Assembly: GCA_016808115.1 (NCBI GenBank) | Contig: JAEQBH010005407.1 | Coordinates: 30,367-94,366, forward strand | Source of the DNA: Tetrastigma voinierianum | Taxonomy: Eukaryota; Streptophyta; Magnoliopsida; Vitales; Vitaceae | Direction: 5' to 3' | DNA: 64,000 bases | Shown: in pieces, positions 46,982 through 57,609 of the stretch | Position numbering within the stretch: the first letter of the stretch is position 1 | How the letters are laid out: each line of letters starts with the position of its first letter | Notes under the pieces: generated by a model | What the model was told of the DNA's origin: nothing | The model's database searches: none | What the model saw: the letters and a program-made list of their open reading frames with translations, nothing else | Translations under genes and position numbers: made by a program

Positions 46982-47588
46982 TGTGAAATCTGTAATCTAG
47001 ACACAATCTTTCATAATCGACCCGAAGCCCCATAGCACTTGTTGTAAAGAATGGCCGAAACCCCGACTTGGTATTGAGGCGGGGTGGGACTCACTCCAGA
47101 TGGGAAGAGAATGTAGGCAGTTTGAGAAGGTTTGGGGGTGTGATGTGCATTTCCATAGACTGGCTTTGGGTGGCATGCAGAGTTTTTAGGTCTCTGGCCA
47201 AGCCGTCCTGCATATGTGAAGTGCTCTGTTGTAGATGAGAAATGCAAGAACGAAATAAGCTGAAAAATATATTTTATCGGTGGATTTACCGGTTGAATCC
47301 TTATTTCTCGGAAGGTTAATCTGTAATAGGAAGGAAAATGTTTATCACTAAAATTAAGAATTTGATTACATAAAATTAAGGGAGAGATTAGCAAATACAG
47401 CATAAATTAGGAGAAGATCTAAATGAGGTGGGAGTATTTAGTTGTGTCTTTAAGGCTTTTATCTTTTTTAACCTGTATTTTGGCAATCTCGTCGGAGGTG
47501 GGCGCCTTGCAGATTCTTGGGATCCTTATTTTTCACAGGGTTCCACATTGCATCGTGATGCTCGGAGGATTCAGACGATCGAGTAACA
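46982..47588 (+). repeat. 3' LTR of the Tat element
   Basis: A purine-rich GATGAAGAAAAGGGA (46,967-46,981) precedes TGTGAAATCTG. From about 47,040 the sequence matches the 5' LTR at 10,896-11,418 and ends GAGTAACA. The first 60 bp have no clear partner in the 5' copy. Confidence 0.7.
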
Positions 47589-47593
47589 ATAAA

Positions 47594-50500
47594 TATGTTT
47601 AGAAGCCCCAAGTGCTAGATATTACAGTCATTATATTATCGGTTATAGGTTTATGTAAATTTATTATCTTTATTAAATGGTATTATTTGATCTTATATGA
47701 TTTTTAGCTATTTATATCTTAAATCTATCAATTTATTATAAGTTTGAATCAATAATATCATTTTTCCTTTAAAAAAAGGGTTTATTTAATTCAATTATTT
47801 TATTAATGTAGAATGTTGGGAGTCTATCTCAAAATTTAAATATATATAATTATTGTAATATTTACTAGAAAGCAAATAGAACAGTATATTATTTAGCTAA
47901 GAAAGATGAATTTGTAGTATAGTTTCAAATATTCGGGGGTCAAAATTTCTTAGAAATGTTTAAAAGTCGCTTTTTTTTTTTTTTTTTTAAGATTATTGTC
48001 CGAATTTGTAAGTTGGCTTACCAGGTACCATACTTTTACCCAAAAAAAAACAGAAGAAAAAAACTACAAACCTTCCCACTTTTTTTTTTTTTTTTTGATG
48101 AAAAACATTTCCATCTTTAAAGTTAACACTAAAAAGAATTAGGCTTTCCACGAAGTAAATCGTAATTAAGAAATCTTCCTCCCTCCCTTCACTCAGAGTA
48201 GTGCTGCTTTTTTTATCTGTGGGTTTAGAGTAGCGTATTTAATCACTCATAATTAGGATATTTATGAGAATTCTTCCACTTTGTACATTATACCTTCGTA
48301 CATTTATGTATATTAATTACCTTGCTTCAACTAAACCGTTGTGACTGTTTAGGGATGTGTGTTCGAGGCTATTGGCTCGGTCTTTCCCCTCTCTAATGCT
48401 CGAGATGACCATTTTAAATTGCCTCCCGTCAACATGCTTTACCTGACTTGACACATGTACTATGAGCTTAGCGCATGAAATAATTTCGTTCAGACAGTTT
48501 CTACTCTTATGTCGTGGCATGCCTTGACACGTGCGCGGGGTTTATTACGATTATTAGTACGTGTCTTGGGAACTTGCTCCGCCAGATGTGTTTTGCTATT
48601 TTTATATTTAACTTTTTAGATGCTTAATTTAAAATAAAAAAACTGGCTTACTTTTCTTTTTATAATTTTATCTTATTTTTAATTTTGATCATTTCTTTTT
48701 TGGGGCTTTTTTTTTTTTTTTTTTGAAGTTTGGATATGCTTCCTTACATACTTAGTTATTAAGTAGATATTTATTAAGAGACATAAAATGAAAATTCCAT
48801 ATTACAGTATTTATATCTATACATAAAGATAAGAAGATTACACCATAAATAGGACTCGATTATGAAATCTTATCGAAACTATCCATAACTTATTCATCAT
48901 TTGAAAACATATCACATCTTGAATATGATGAAATAGGATGAATTAAGACGGTATTTTGTAAATACATAATTATCTTGAATATATTAACCATTTCTTTATT
49001 TTTCGATTGCTTGGAAGGACAAAGAAACACTTGTTTGGTCATGAAGTTTTTAAATTAGGGATGTAAATGAGTCGGAGTTCACGTCGATGCTCATGGCTTC
49101 GAGCAGTCGATTAAGCGGCAGAGAGGCTGGAAATTTCGATCGAATATTTTTTTACGATTATCTTTCGATTAATAAATAATTATATTCGACTTAAGTTCGA
49201 TTTAAGTTCAACTTGATTAATAAAGTAATGAAATTTGATTAAACTTACGTGTAACTTGAGTCAAGTATTATGATACTTTCATCTCGAAACGAATTAAGTG
49301 TAAATCCAATTCGAGAATTATTATATGAAAAGTACAGCTAAAAAGTAGATAAGATTGACTCGTTTGCGGTTCTACTTCAACATTATTAGGTCCTCCCAGC
49401 TGAACCATTGACTGGTCAAGTATTTATTAAAACATATAAAGAGCAAAAGGCGTGGCTCGCGTAGTGGAAAAATAAATCAATATCGTTATCAACTTTGTAA
49501 GATTAATAGTGAATATATAAATTTTTTCAAAAAAAAAAAAAAAAAAGAATATATAAAGAGAAAAAGTCAAGTTCATCAACTCATATTTTCCAACCATACA
49601 TGTATTAAATTATAAAATTAGTGAGTAGGCTGAGTGGGTGACACATTAGGCCAGATTAGTGGGCCTTTGACGTTAGTTAGTGGAGTCCATTGTGAAGCAG
49701 CCCATGCTCTGACTTCCAAGTCTCAGTTCTCGATTGTCACTCCATCATGTAATCTGAGCCGTCCAAACCGTTTGACCCTTTGATTGTAAAATAAAGATGA
49801 AAAGTCAGTCAAACGGAGGCTGGATATGATGTAAGGACACTAAAAGCCGTCTTTCTGCAAATAGTTATCAGATTTTCCCAGTGACGTTTGGCTTTATACT
49901 TATCCATTTGGAAATAGTGTTTACTGTTTACTAGTTCTTACATCTTGAACCCAAATTCCCAATTCCTGCCACGCTTTTCTTTCTTAATATTTGGTCCCTC
50001 CCGTATTTTCTTCTAATTGCATGAAGGACACTTAGCCTTCCACTATTTTCGTGAAATATAATGATTTTCTTTTAGATATTCATTTAGAATTACAAAAAAA
50101 AAAAAAAAAAAAAAGAGGCTATAAACTACAATTCAATAATAAGAAAATAGAAAATTGGTATAAATAAAATGAAAAATAAAAAAAAGAATGTGGCGGTTAA
50201 GAGCTTGCGCTTCGACTCATTTTCTCTTAATCTTGTTTTTTTCTAACTCACTTTTTAGAATTTTTTTATTTATTATTCTTGGCTTAAAATCATATTTTAC
50301 ATCTATTTCTTTTAATTTCTCGGTTAATAAATTATTTATTCAACAAATATTTATGTTTTATCTTATTTATTGTCATCGTTTTATTATTGTTTGTTATGAT
50401 ATGATATTTTGTTATTTTATTACGACACTTTATTTATATATATGAATAATTTAGGTAGATAAAATCGATTCGAAACTTGAGTCATAAATATTATAGTCAC

Positions 50501-51900
50501 TATATTATCAAATTTATTTGACTTTATATCATTTTATCGTATTATTAATTTGGATATTATTTTATTATTTATGACTTTTTATATCTTTTGAAAGTTTAAG
50601 TAGATAAAATTAATTTTTTATTTGAAAAAGAGAATGTGTCAAAAATGGAAAAAAGTAGTGAGAGAGGAAAAAAGGATTGGAATTTAGGTATGGGAATGCT
50701 TGAGTGGTGAAGATAGATGTGTGTACTGTACTTAGCCACCAAATTTGACAAAAAGGGTATTGTTTATGGAAATAATTCAATTATCACTTTATAGGTACAC
50801 ATCCTTCCTTGTATGTGGGTGCCTACCCTTCTTTGTCTTTTTCATTGATGGGCTAACTAGGAAAAACCATTGGAAATTTCAATCCAAAGTCCCAACTACT
50901 TTTTAGATTAGGCCCCTATAATTTTTTTCTTTTTTTTTTTTCTTTAACTTAAAAAAGTCCAAAAGACTTTTAAGTCCGTGACACTAAAGCATCGAATGTA
51001 AATGAAACGTATAGTGATAAGAATGCATAATTTCAATAATAGTGGTTTTTTTAAATAATATGATTTATTTTGTAATATTAATTCATGTATTTGGTAGAGA
51101 TATTCAAAATCATTATGAATATTCTTTTAATAGTACTTGTAGAATTATTTTAAGAGAATTAGTATTAAAATCGTGAATTTGGATGACTTTTATGTTTAAA
51201 TCATGAATAAAAAGTTTATTTTTTAAATATAGTAATTTTATTAATTTTGTTTTTATATCATTAATTTTTATTTTAATTGTAATTATAGTATCAAAAATAA
51301 AATTATTGAAAGTTATTATATTTAAAAAATAATTTTCTCTAAATTTAAATGCAAAAGACATAAAAGTTTGGAATTGTAGTACTAATTTTTCAATTCTTTA
51401 TCCACTTAGTCTTCTTTCACTTAAATAATAATAGATAAAATAATAGTGAATGCAAATATTATGATTTACTCAGTCATTTAAGAGCCAAAATACCATAAAT
51501 ATTTGATGACCAAATTTTTCCTAGAAATTCAAGAAAAAATTGGCTTTGAATGATTATTATTTTATATTACACTTTAATTGATTATTGTGCATCTTTTTTT
51601 ATAGTATTTGTAGGAGAATTCCTTATCCGAAATGTTTATTTCATAAAAAACAATGTGATTTAATTTTGACTAAAACTTTGCATAAGAACTTCTAGAAGAC
51701 TCATCGGAGGCTCCGAGCTAGACGTGACCGGTCGGTCGATAATCGCAACACTTTCTCGGTGGGTGGCGATAGAATCACTCACCGCCCTCCCCACCACCGT
51801 CACCAGCCAATCAGCACCGGCCACGAATAAAGGCACTGACCGTAGTATATCCATGGTACGGACTCCCTAGCCGACGGTGGAGATACTGCCACGTCGTGAC
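47594..51900. other. AT-rich intergenic DNA
   Basis: No gene is recognised. Several A or T homopolymers of 13-20 bases occur (about 47,970, 48,080, 48,705, 49,530, 50,095). At 49,060-49,330 GGGATGTAAATGAGTCGG and repeated TTCGA/TCGAAT words resemble a decayed non-autonomous hAT element (weak). Open frames here (for example 50,188-50,445 and 51,113-51,361) are AT-driven and show no motif. Confidence 0.6.
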
Positions 51901-51918
51901 TAATGAAAACAAAGGGGG

Positions 51919-51944
51919 CGAGAGAGAGAGAGAGAGAGAGAGAG
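51919..51944. repeat. (GA)n tract in the promoter of the CCCH gene
   Basis: Uninterrupted GA dinucleotides about 1 kb before the start codon; GA tracts are frequent in plant promoters. Confidence 0.9.
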
Positions 51945-51991
51945 GAAAGAAACGCGAAAAGCGTGGGCTGAGGAATCTACATCCGGATCGT

Positions 51992-52000
51992 ACACGTGGC
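51992..52000 (+). promoter_or_regulatory. ABRE / G-box upstream of the CCCH gene
   Basis: ACACGTGGC is an exact ABA-response element with a CACGTG G-box core. It lies about 440 bp before the 5' UTR splice donor. Related CCCH/ankyrin genes are known to respond to salt and ABA, so the site is plausible, but activity is inferred. Confidence 0.5.
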
Positions 52001-52065
52001 GCTTTCGAACTCGAGGACGTTAGATATTAAAATTCCATGTGTGGGACCCAAGTAAATTTCATGTG

Positions 52066-52112
52066 CATTTGCATTTGCATTTCATTTGAATTTGAATTTG
52101 AATTTGAATTTG
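52066..52112 (+). repeat. Hexanucleotide repeats CATTTG / GAATTT
   Basis: CATTTG-type then GAATTT-type units, four or more in a row, between the ABRE and the probable transcription start. Confidence 0.85.
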
Positions 52113-52259
52113 GATTTCTTTTGTTTAGAGGAAAAGGCGAGAAGAAAAAGCAGGAGGAGGTAGTGGGAATTGGTGGCACTTTTGGAGGAGGTAGGCTTCG
52201 TGGTGATAGGCTAGGCTTTTTGGCCAGGAAAGATCTTTCTTTCTCTCGCTCTGTTTTTT

Positions 52260-52925
52260 TTTCTCTCACTTTCTCTCTCTCTCTCTACAAGTCCTAATCT
52301 TTGTGTAGTTATAAGCAGAGGTTAGAAAATAGAGCCTGCGTTCATTGAGCCATTCAATTTCAGTTCTCCCTTCTCTTCCTCTGGGGTTTTGGTTGGTGGT
52401 GCATCATTTTCTACTAAGTGGGCTGTGAGGTAAGTTAGCTTTTCGTTCTCTTCATGGTGGATGAGAAAATGTGGAAAATAGGAAGGGTATCGCTTGGCTG
52501 AGAATTATTTTTGTCTCTGTTATTTATTTATTTATTTCTGGGTACGGGGAAAGGTAGAGTGTTTGGACTCTGATTTGGTTTTCTTGCATAGAAACGATGG
52601 GGAAATTTTGTGTGCTTTTAAGATTCTGTTTCGTATTTGGTTGATTCTGGATGGTTTGCGTGAGAGTTCAGGGTTGGGGATGGTTAAAGATTGAAGATTT
52701 ATGCTGGTATTTCATTTTGTTTGCTTTTGATTTCACAAAAGAGGGTTTCTTTTTATAATTAGGAAACCGGATACACTTTCTTTCTACAGAAATATTTCTC
52801 TCCTCCAAACCCCATCTGTGTAGGTTTTCAAATTTTATTGTTTAATCTGGCTTGTAGTTTCTATAAGAAACATGCCCATTTAATTTTTCATTTATGAAGG
52901 ATCATTTATGGGTATCATTTTGCAG
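52260..52925 (+). other. 5' leader exon and 5' UTR intron of the CCCH gene
   Basis: A CT-rich tract (52,259-52,288) and a TATAAGCAG word (about 52,311) precede the leader. GTGAG|GTAAGT (intron from 52,430) is a near-ideal donor; ATTTTGCAG|GAC (intron to 52,925) is a good acceptor. The 496 bp intron lies wholly before the start codon at 52,966. Confidence 0.7.
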
Positions 52926-52965
52926 GACGAGACTGTGTGGAGGTCATAAGGAGAAAGAGCTTTCC

Positions 52966-55025
52966 ATGTGCAGTGGTTCCAAGAGGAAACTCTGTCCCAC
53001 CATGGAGGGTGAAGTTCGGAAACAGGAGTCGTTTTGCTACAATTTTTCTGTTTTGCTGGAATCATCTGCTGCCAATGATTTGATTGGCTTTAGAACTGCA
53101 GTTGAAGAAGAGGGTCATGATGTTGATGAGGCCTGCTTTTGGTATGGGAGAAGAATTGGGTCTAAGAAGATGGGTTTTGAAGAGAGGACGCCCCTCATGA
53201 TTGCTGCCATGTTTGGAAGCAAGGAAGTGTTGAATTATATCCTTGAAACCAATCGTGTCGATGTTAACAGAGCTTGTGGTTCTGACGGGGCCACTGCCAT
53301 TCACTGTGCTGTGGCTGGCGGCTCGGCTTCCCTGCCTGAGGTTCTGAAGCTCTTGCTTGATGCCTCTGCCGATGTTAACTGTGTCGATGCTAAGGGAAAC
53401 CGGCCCTGCGATCTTATTGCCCCTACCTTTGGATTGACAGCTTCAATTCAAGGAAGAAGGCTGTGGAGGTCATGCTGAAGGGTAGTAGTAGCATTGGGGA
53501 AACATGTGTATTGTCCGATCAAACGGTGGATGACATGGAAGAGCTGCAACAACCAGCTCAACGGGTTTGTGGGACTCCTGAGAAGAAAGAGTATCCTGTT
53601 GATCTCTCTCTTCCAGACATCAAAAATGGTATATATGGGACAGATGAGTTCAGGATATATATACATTCAAGGTGAAGCCTTGTTCAAGGGCTTACTCTCA
53701 TGATTGGACAGAGTGTCCTTTCGTACACCCTGGGGAAAACGCGAGGAGGCGCGATCCAAGGAAATATCATTACAGCTGTGTTCCCTGTCCGGAGTTCCGG
53801 AAAGGGAGCTGCCGGCAGGGGGATGCCTGTGAGTATGCTCATGGGATTTTCGAGTGCTGGCTTCACCCTGCCCAGTATAGGACCCGTCTCTGCAAAGACG
53901 AGACTGGGTGCGCCAGGAGGGTCTGTTTCTTTGCTCACAAGCCTGAAGAGCTTCGCCCTCTGTACGCTTCCACAGGTTCAGCAGTGCCATCCCCCCGATC
54001 ATTCTCAACGGGGGCCTCTTTGGACATGTCTTCTATTAGCTCGCTTGCCCTTGGCTCTCCATCTGTGTTTATACCTCCTGCTTCAACACCACCCATGTCA
54101 CCCTCTGGAGTGTCTTCTCCTACCATGTGGCAGAACCAGCCGAGCCTCATGCCTCCTACCCTGCAACTTTCTGGGAGCCGGTTGAAATCTTCGTTAAGTG
54201 CTAGGGACATGGATTTGGATGTTGAACTACTTGGGCTAGAAAGTCATCGTCGCCGGCAACAGCAGTTGATGGATGATATGGCTGCTCTCTCCTCGCCGTC
54301 CAGCTGGAACAGTGGCATGCACAGTTCTGCATCTTTCGCTGCCACCTCTGGAGATCTGATTGGAGAATTAAATAGGCTTGGAGTGAAGCCGACTAACCTT
54401 GAAGACATTTTTGGATCTCTGGATCCTAAAATTTTGCCTCAATTACAGGGACTTTCAATGGATGCTTCAGCACCCCAGCTGCACTCTCACTGGAATACAG
54501 TGCGCGGGAACATTAATCAGCAGCTCCGCTCCTCGAGCTACCCTGCAAGCCTCTCATCGTCACCAGTCAGGGGTTCAGCATCATTTGGGATGGACCCATC
54601 TGGATCAACCAGCAGCAGCAGTTCTCGATTCAAGAGCAGCTGCCTTCGCAAAGCGGAGCCAGAGCTTCATTGAGCGTAGCGCCGCTAACCGTCATTCTGG
54701 GTTTTCGTCATCTGCTTCTTCTGCAGCTGTAGTGCCTCCCCCCCTTTCTGATTGGGGTTCACCCGATGGAAAATTAGACTGGGGTATCCAGGGTGAGGAG
54801 CTGAACAAGCTGAGGAAATCAGCTTCTTTTGGGTTCAGAAGCAATGGCAGCAGTTACCCAGCACAAGCAGCCTCGCCAGCAGCCATGGACGAGCCAGACG
54901 TGTCTTGGGTTCAATCCCTGGTGAAGGAAGCCCCATCAACAAGATCGGGGCAATTCAGTTATGAGGAGCAGCATCATTATCATCTCAGCAGTGGAGGTTC
55001 TGAGATGCTTCCCGCATGGAGTTGA
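52966..55025 (+). CDS. Ankyrin-repeat, tandem CCCH zinc-finger protein (frame broken)
   Basis: Encodes a plant TZF regulator of the AtC3H29/47/56/66 type, which bind RNA/DNA and act in salt, ABA and other stress responses. Start: MCSGSKRKL at 52,966, usual for the family. N-terminal half: MGFEERTPLMIAAMFGS and DGATAIHCAVAGGSA..LLLDASADVN, two ankyrin repeats (about residues 70-150). Then an arginine-rich lead-in with CPFVHPGENARRRDPRKYHY and two fingers: CPEFRKGSCRQGDACEYAH (C-x7-C-x5-C-x3-H), 16 residues, CKDETGCARRVCFFAH (C-x5-C-x4-C-x3-H). C-terminal half: LNKLRKSASFGFRS, DEPDVSWVQSLVKE and EMLPAW. Joined length is about 685 residues, normal. The frame changes near 53,430, 53,650 and 54,605, and perhaps at 55,020, each by 1-2 bp in repetitive context. 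It is either a young pseudogene or carries assembly errors. No intron in the coding part. Confidence 0.85.
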
Positions 55026-55261
55026 GCAGTTGTGTGGAGCAGAAAAGACCAATGTTAGCATGAAAGCAAATGTTTGATCCCCCATCCAGTTCCCTTAATT
55101 TAACATGTGCTAGCTTATTTGTCATTTATTAATTTTATTAATTTTCATAATATGTAGTTGGAGGAAAATGGAGATAGAGAAGAAAACATACCAAGAGAGA
55201 GAACAAAGAACTTGTGCAGGATGAAAAGATCCTGCCCCACAAATATCATCTTGTTCTTCAG

Positions 55262-55267
55262 AATAAA
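55262..55267 (+). terminator. Polyadenylation signal of the CCCH gene
   Basis: AATAAA about 240 bp after the stop codon, in a T-rich 3' region. Confidence 0.45.
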
Positions 55268-55435
55268 TAGAATTTTCTATCCAGTTTTATTCTTTTTTGT
55301 CTCTCCATTGGAATCATTTTCATTCTAGTAGATATCAGATGTAGAGAGTATGATCTTCTGGAACTGCCTGGTCCATGGGATTGATTACATTTTATCTACT
55401 GTTTATAATCAAACCATTATCTCTTTGTTTATTTT

Positions 55436-55735
55436 GGCATGAGGTTCTCATGGGTGTCAATAAGGGAAAAGATTCAACACTTGCTGGTGGCACTTCTTGG
55501 TTCTCTTTCTTGGGTGGCTGGTAGTGGAATGAAAACACGAAGAAAACTATTTTGATGTTTTCCAAAAAACAGAGGTATTGGTGTTGGCATGAGGTTCTCA
55601 TGGGTGTCAATAAGGGAAAAGATTCAACACTTGAGCTGGTGGCACTTCTTGGTTCTCTTTCTTGGGTGGCTGGTAGTGGAATGAGCACTCAGAGAAAACT
55701 ATTTTGATGTTTTCCAAAAAACAGAGGTATTGGTG
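55436..55735. repeat. 150 bp tandem duplication
   Basis: Two units starting GGCATGAGGTTCTCATGGGT at 55,436 and 55,586, nearly identical, both ending AAAAAACAGAGGTATTGGTG. They differ by a few substitutions (GAAAACACGAAG against GAGCACTCAGAG) and a 2-base insertion. Confidence 0.95.
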
Positions 55736-56297
55736 TTTTTTTTTTCTTAACATAAAAATTGGGAATCAAACAAATTTTTAGTGTTGTTTGCGTTCTTTAG
55801 AACAGAAAACTGTTTTTAAAAATAGGAATCAAGAAAGTTTGTTTTCCAAATGACTATCAGGTGTTTTGGCCCCTAATGCCCACCCCTATTTCTTAATGAT
55901 ACAGAAAATGAAATTTCTGATATGCATTAACATCTAGTTGAGAATTCTGAAAGCTACTGCCTACTTTTAACTTTTGGAGTTAATTGGTTAATTGGAGAAG
56001 GCTTTTGAATTTATTTCTACTGGCTTTTCTTCTTTAAATTTAAAGTAATAAAAACACAACAATCCCTAGTCTACCAGCACAAAAAGGTTTTTTTTTTTTT
56101 AGTCATTAATACAGAGATTTAAAAACATGCTTAACTTGAAAATAAGGCCTAATAAAGTAACCTATCATATATGTATGTTCAACGCCTACCTCTTTGACCA
56201 AATGAAAAGCATTAATACATTGAAAATACTTTCTTTTTCTACTTTATGTTATAGTTTATTCTGGTTCACAATATACAGAAGATTCAAATTTTACAGG

Positions 56298-57609
56298 TCA
56301 AATACTTCTCATGGGAAGTTCACAAAGGTTATGAACTAGTTCTTGTAACAATTCATCCAGGATCTGTAATCCGAAATCTGCACCAAGATATTCAAAATCT
56401 TCTTGCTTCTTTATTTCTTTGTATAACCAGCTGGATTCCATCATCTCTCCCCCTACCAATCTGCAGGCATCACCACACAAGCCCAAGTATTTATGGCCAT
56501 GGCAAGCTGTCTTCCTTGATTTCCCTTCATTTTTCTTTGCTTCCCCGTCTTCACCAATTGAATTGCTGGTGTTTTCTGGGGATGGGTGCTCGTAATTTTC
56601 AAGTTCAGGTGATAGTTTTCTTCTTGAACTTGAACTTGAACTAAGACCAGCAGGGTTGAGATTTTCTTCTATTTACAAATATATCAGAAGAGAGTAATTT
56701 AGGAGATGAATTTCCATGGATTGTAAGCTTGACCCAAAGATGAGAAATATAAAGATAGATTGAGGAAACAACAGGCCACAGTGTAGGGAGTTCTGGATCA
56801 TTAATACATTCACCAAAATCAAGAACAGAGACTGGGCTTGAATTTTCAGGACTGCACTCAGGCTCTGCTTTCTCTGTTTCAGAGCGATTCTTCTTCTTTT
56901 CGTCTCTTAGCTTTGCTCCATCCTCCAAGGAAACACGTGGTTTTTGGAGGAAGTCTTGAAGTTCGCCATTGTTGCATACCATCTGAGAAGGCTGATCAGA
57001 GTCAGAGACCCTCATGTCGGTGGTTTCAGAGCGCTGTCTTCTAGTATTCTTGTTTCGACATCTCTCTGTTCTTCTCTGCCTCAATTCTCCAGACCCCGTC
57101 TCCAATTTCCTCTCTTTCCGTCTCAATTCCTTGTTTTCACCTTCATTTCCGAAGCTGAGCAGCAAGAATTCCTCATTTTCCATCTCAAAGAACACTGGTG
57201 TTTCGCGAAACGACACTGACAGTTGGCCGGCAGTGGCGCCATTCCCTCGGAATCCGGCCAGAAATCGAAATTCATCGATCTGCTTCTTACAATTGGATTG
57301 CCTTTTATCGGACTGCAGAGGCCAGGTAATATCCGGCACCGAATCCAACCCCATTAATCTTGCCACTATCCCGGGTGTGGCTACAACCTCCATCTTCTCC
57401 CCAGCCTTCAAATTTTCCTCCTTCCCAAACACTCCCGAGCTTGAATCTCTGATGTGATCAGAAGGGTGTGTAGGGAGACTACCGGAGCAAAGAAGCCGCC
57501 GCAAGACGCCGGCCAAGCACCCGGCGGTGGCACTCCTTGAATTGCACATGTTTGCATTGAAAGAGGCAGTGGAAGAAGAAGAAGAAGAGGAAGAAGATAA
57601 GAACTTCAT
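56298..57609 (-). CDS. VARLMGL-motif (TRM/LONGIFOLIA-related) protein, two exons
   Basis: Exon 1 is 57,609-56,780, intron 56,779-56,641 (GTGGCC...GTCTTAG), exon 2 56,640-56,298; together 390 residues. The start chosen is MKFLSSSS; an in-frame ATG 68 codons upstream adds a hydrophobic stretch that looks like leader sequence. ATPGIVARLMGLDSVPD (about residues 77-93) is the VARLMGL (DUF3741-associated) motif of TRM and LONGIFOLIA proteins. The middle is charged and low-complexity (RRKERK, RQRRTERCRNK). SVLDFGE and, in exon 2, SSRRKLSPELE and FGLQILDELLQELV resemble the conserved end of DUF4378-type members. TRM proteins bind TON1 and act at microtubules, but this short member's role is unknown. 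It converges with the CCCH gene 1 kb away. The frame is intact, unlike the neighbour. Confidence 0.8.

Larger units (their letters stand above)
10890..47588 (+). mobile_element. Tat-lineage Ty3/Gypsy retrotransposon, host of a nested insertion stack
   Basis: Homologous LTR ends lie at 10,890-11,418 and about 46,982-47,588. Between them, in order, are the primer site, gag, protease, RT, RNase H, a second archaeal-type RNase H, integrase, tandem repeats and antisense ORF remnants. The second RNase H and the 3' antisense ORF are marks of the Tat lineage. Three gag parts (11,439-11,712; 21,035-22,095; 24,499-25,010) join in the right order when the Athila-type and short LTR insertions are removed, which shows that they are nested. 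About 26 kb of the 36.7 kb is inserted DNA. All coding parts are broken, so the element is dead. Confidence 0.8.

Noticed and set aside
50188..51361. AT-rich open frames that look membrane-like
   Set aside because: Composition of AT-rich intergenic DNA gives hydrophobic codons; no conserved motif.
53667..54210. Minus-strand open frames opposite the CCCH fingers
   Set aside because: They are shadows of the conserved plus-strand zinc-finger coding region.
55392..55688. 98-codon minus-strand frame with an internal repeat
   Set aside because: Produced by the 150 bp tandem duplication; no protein motif.
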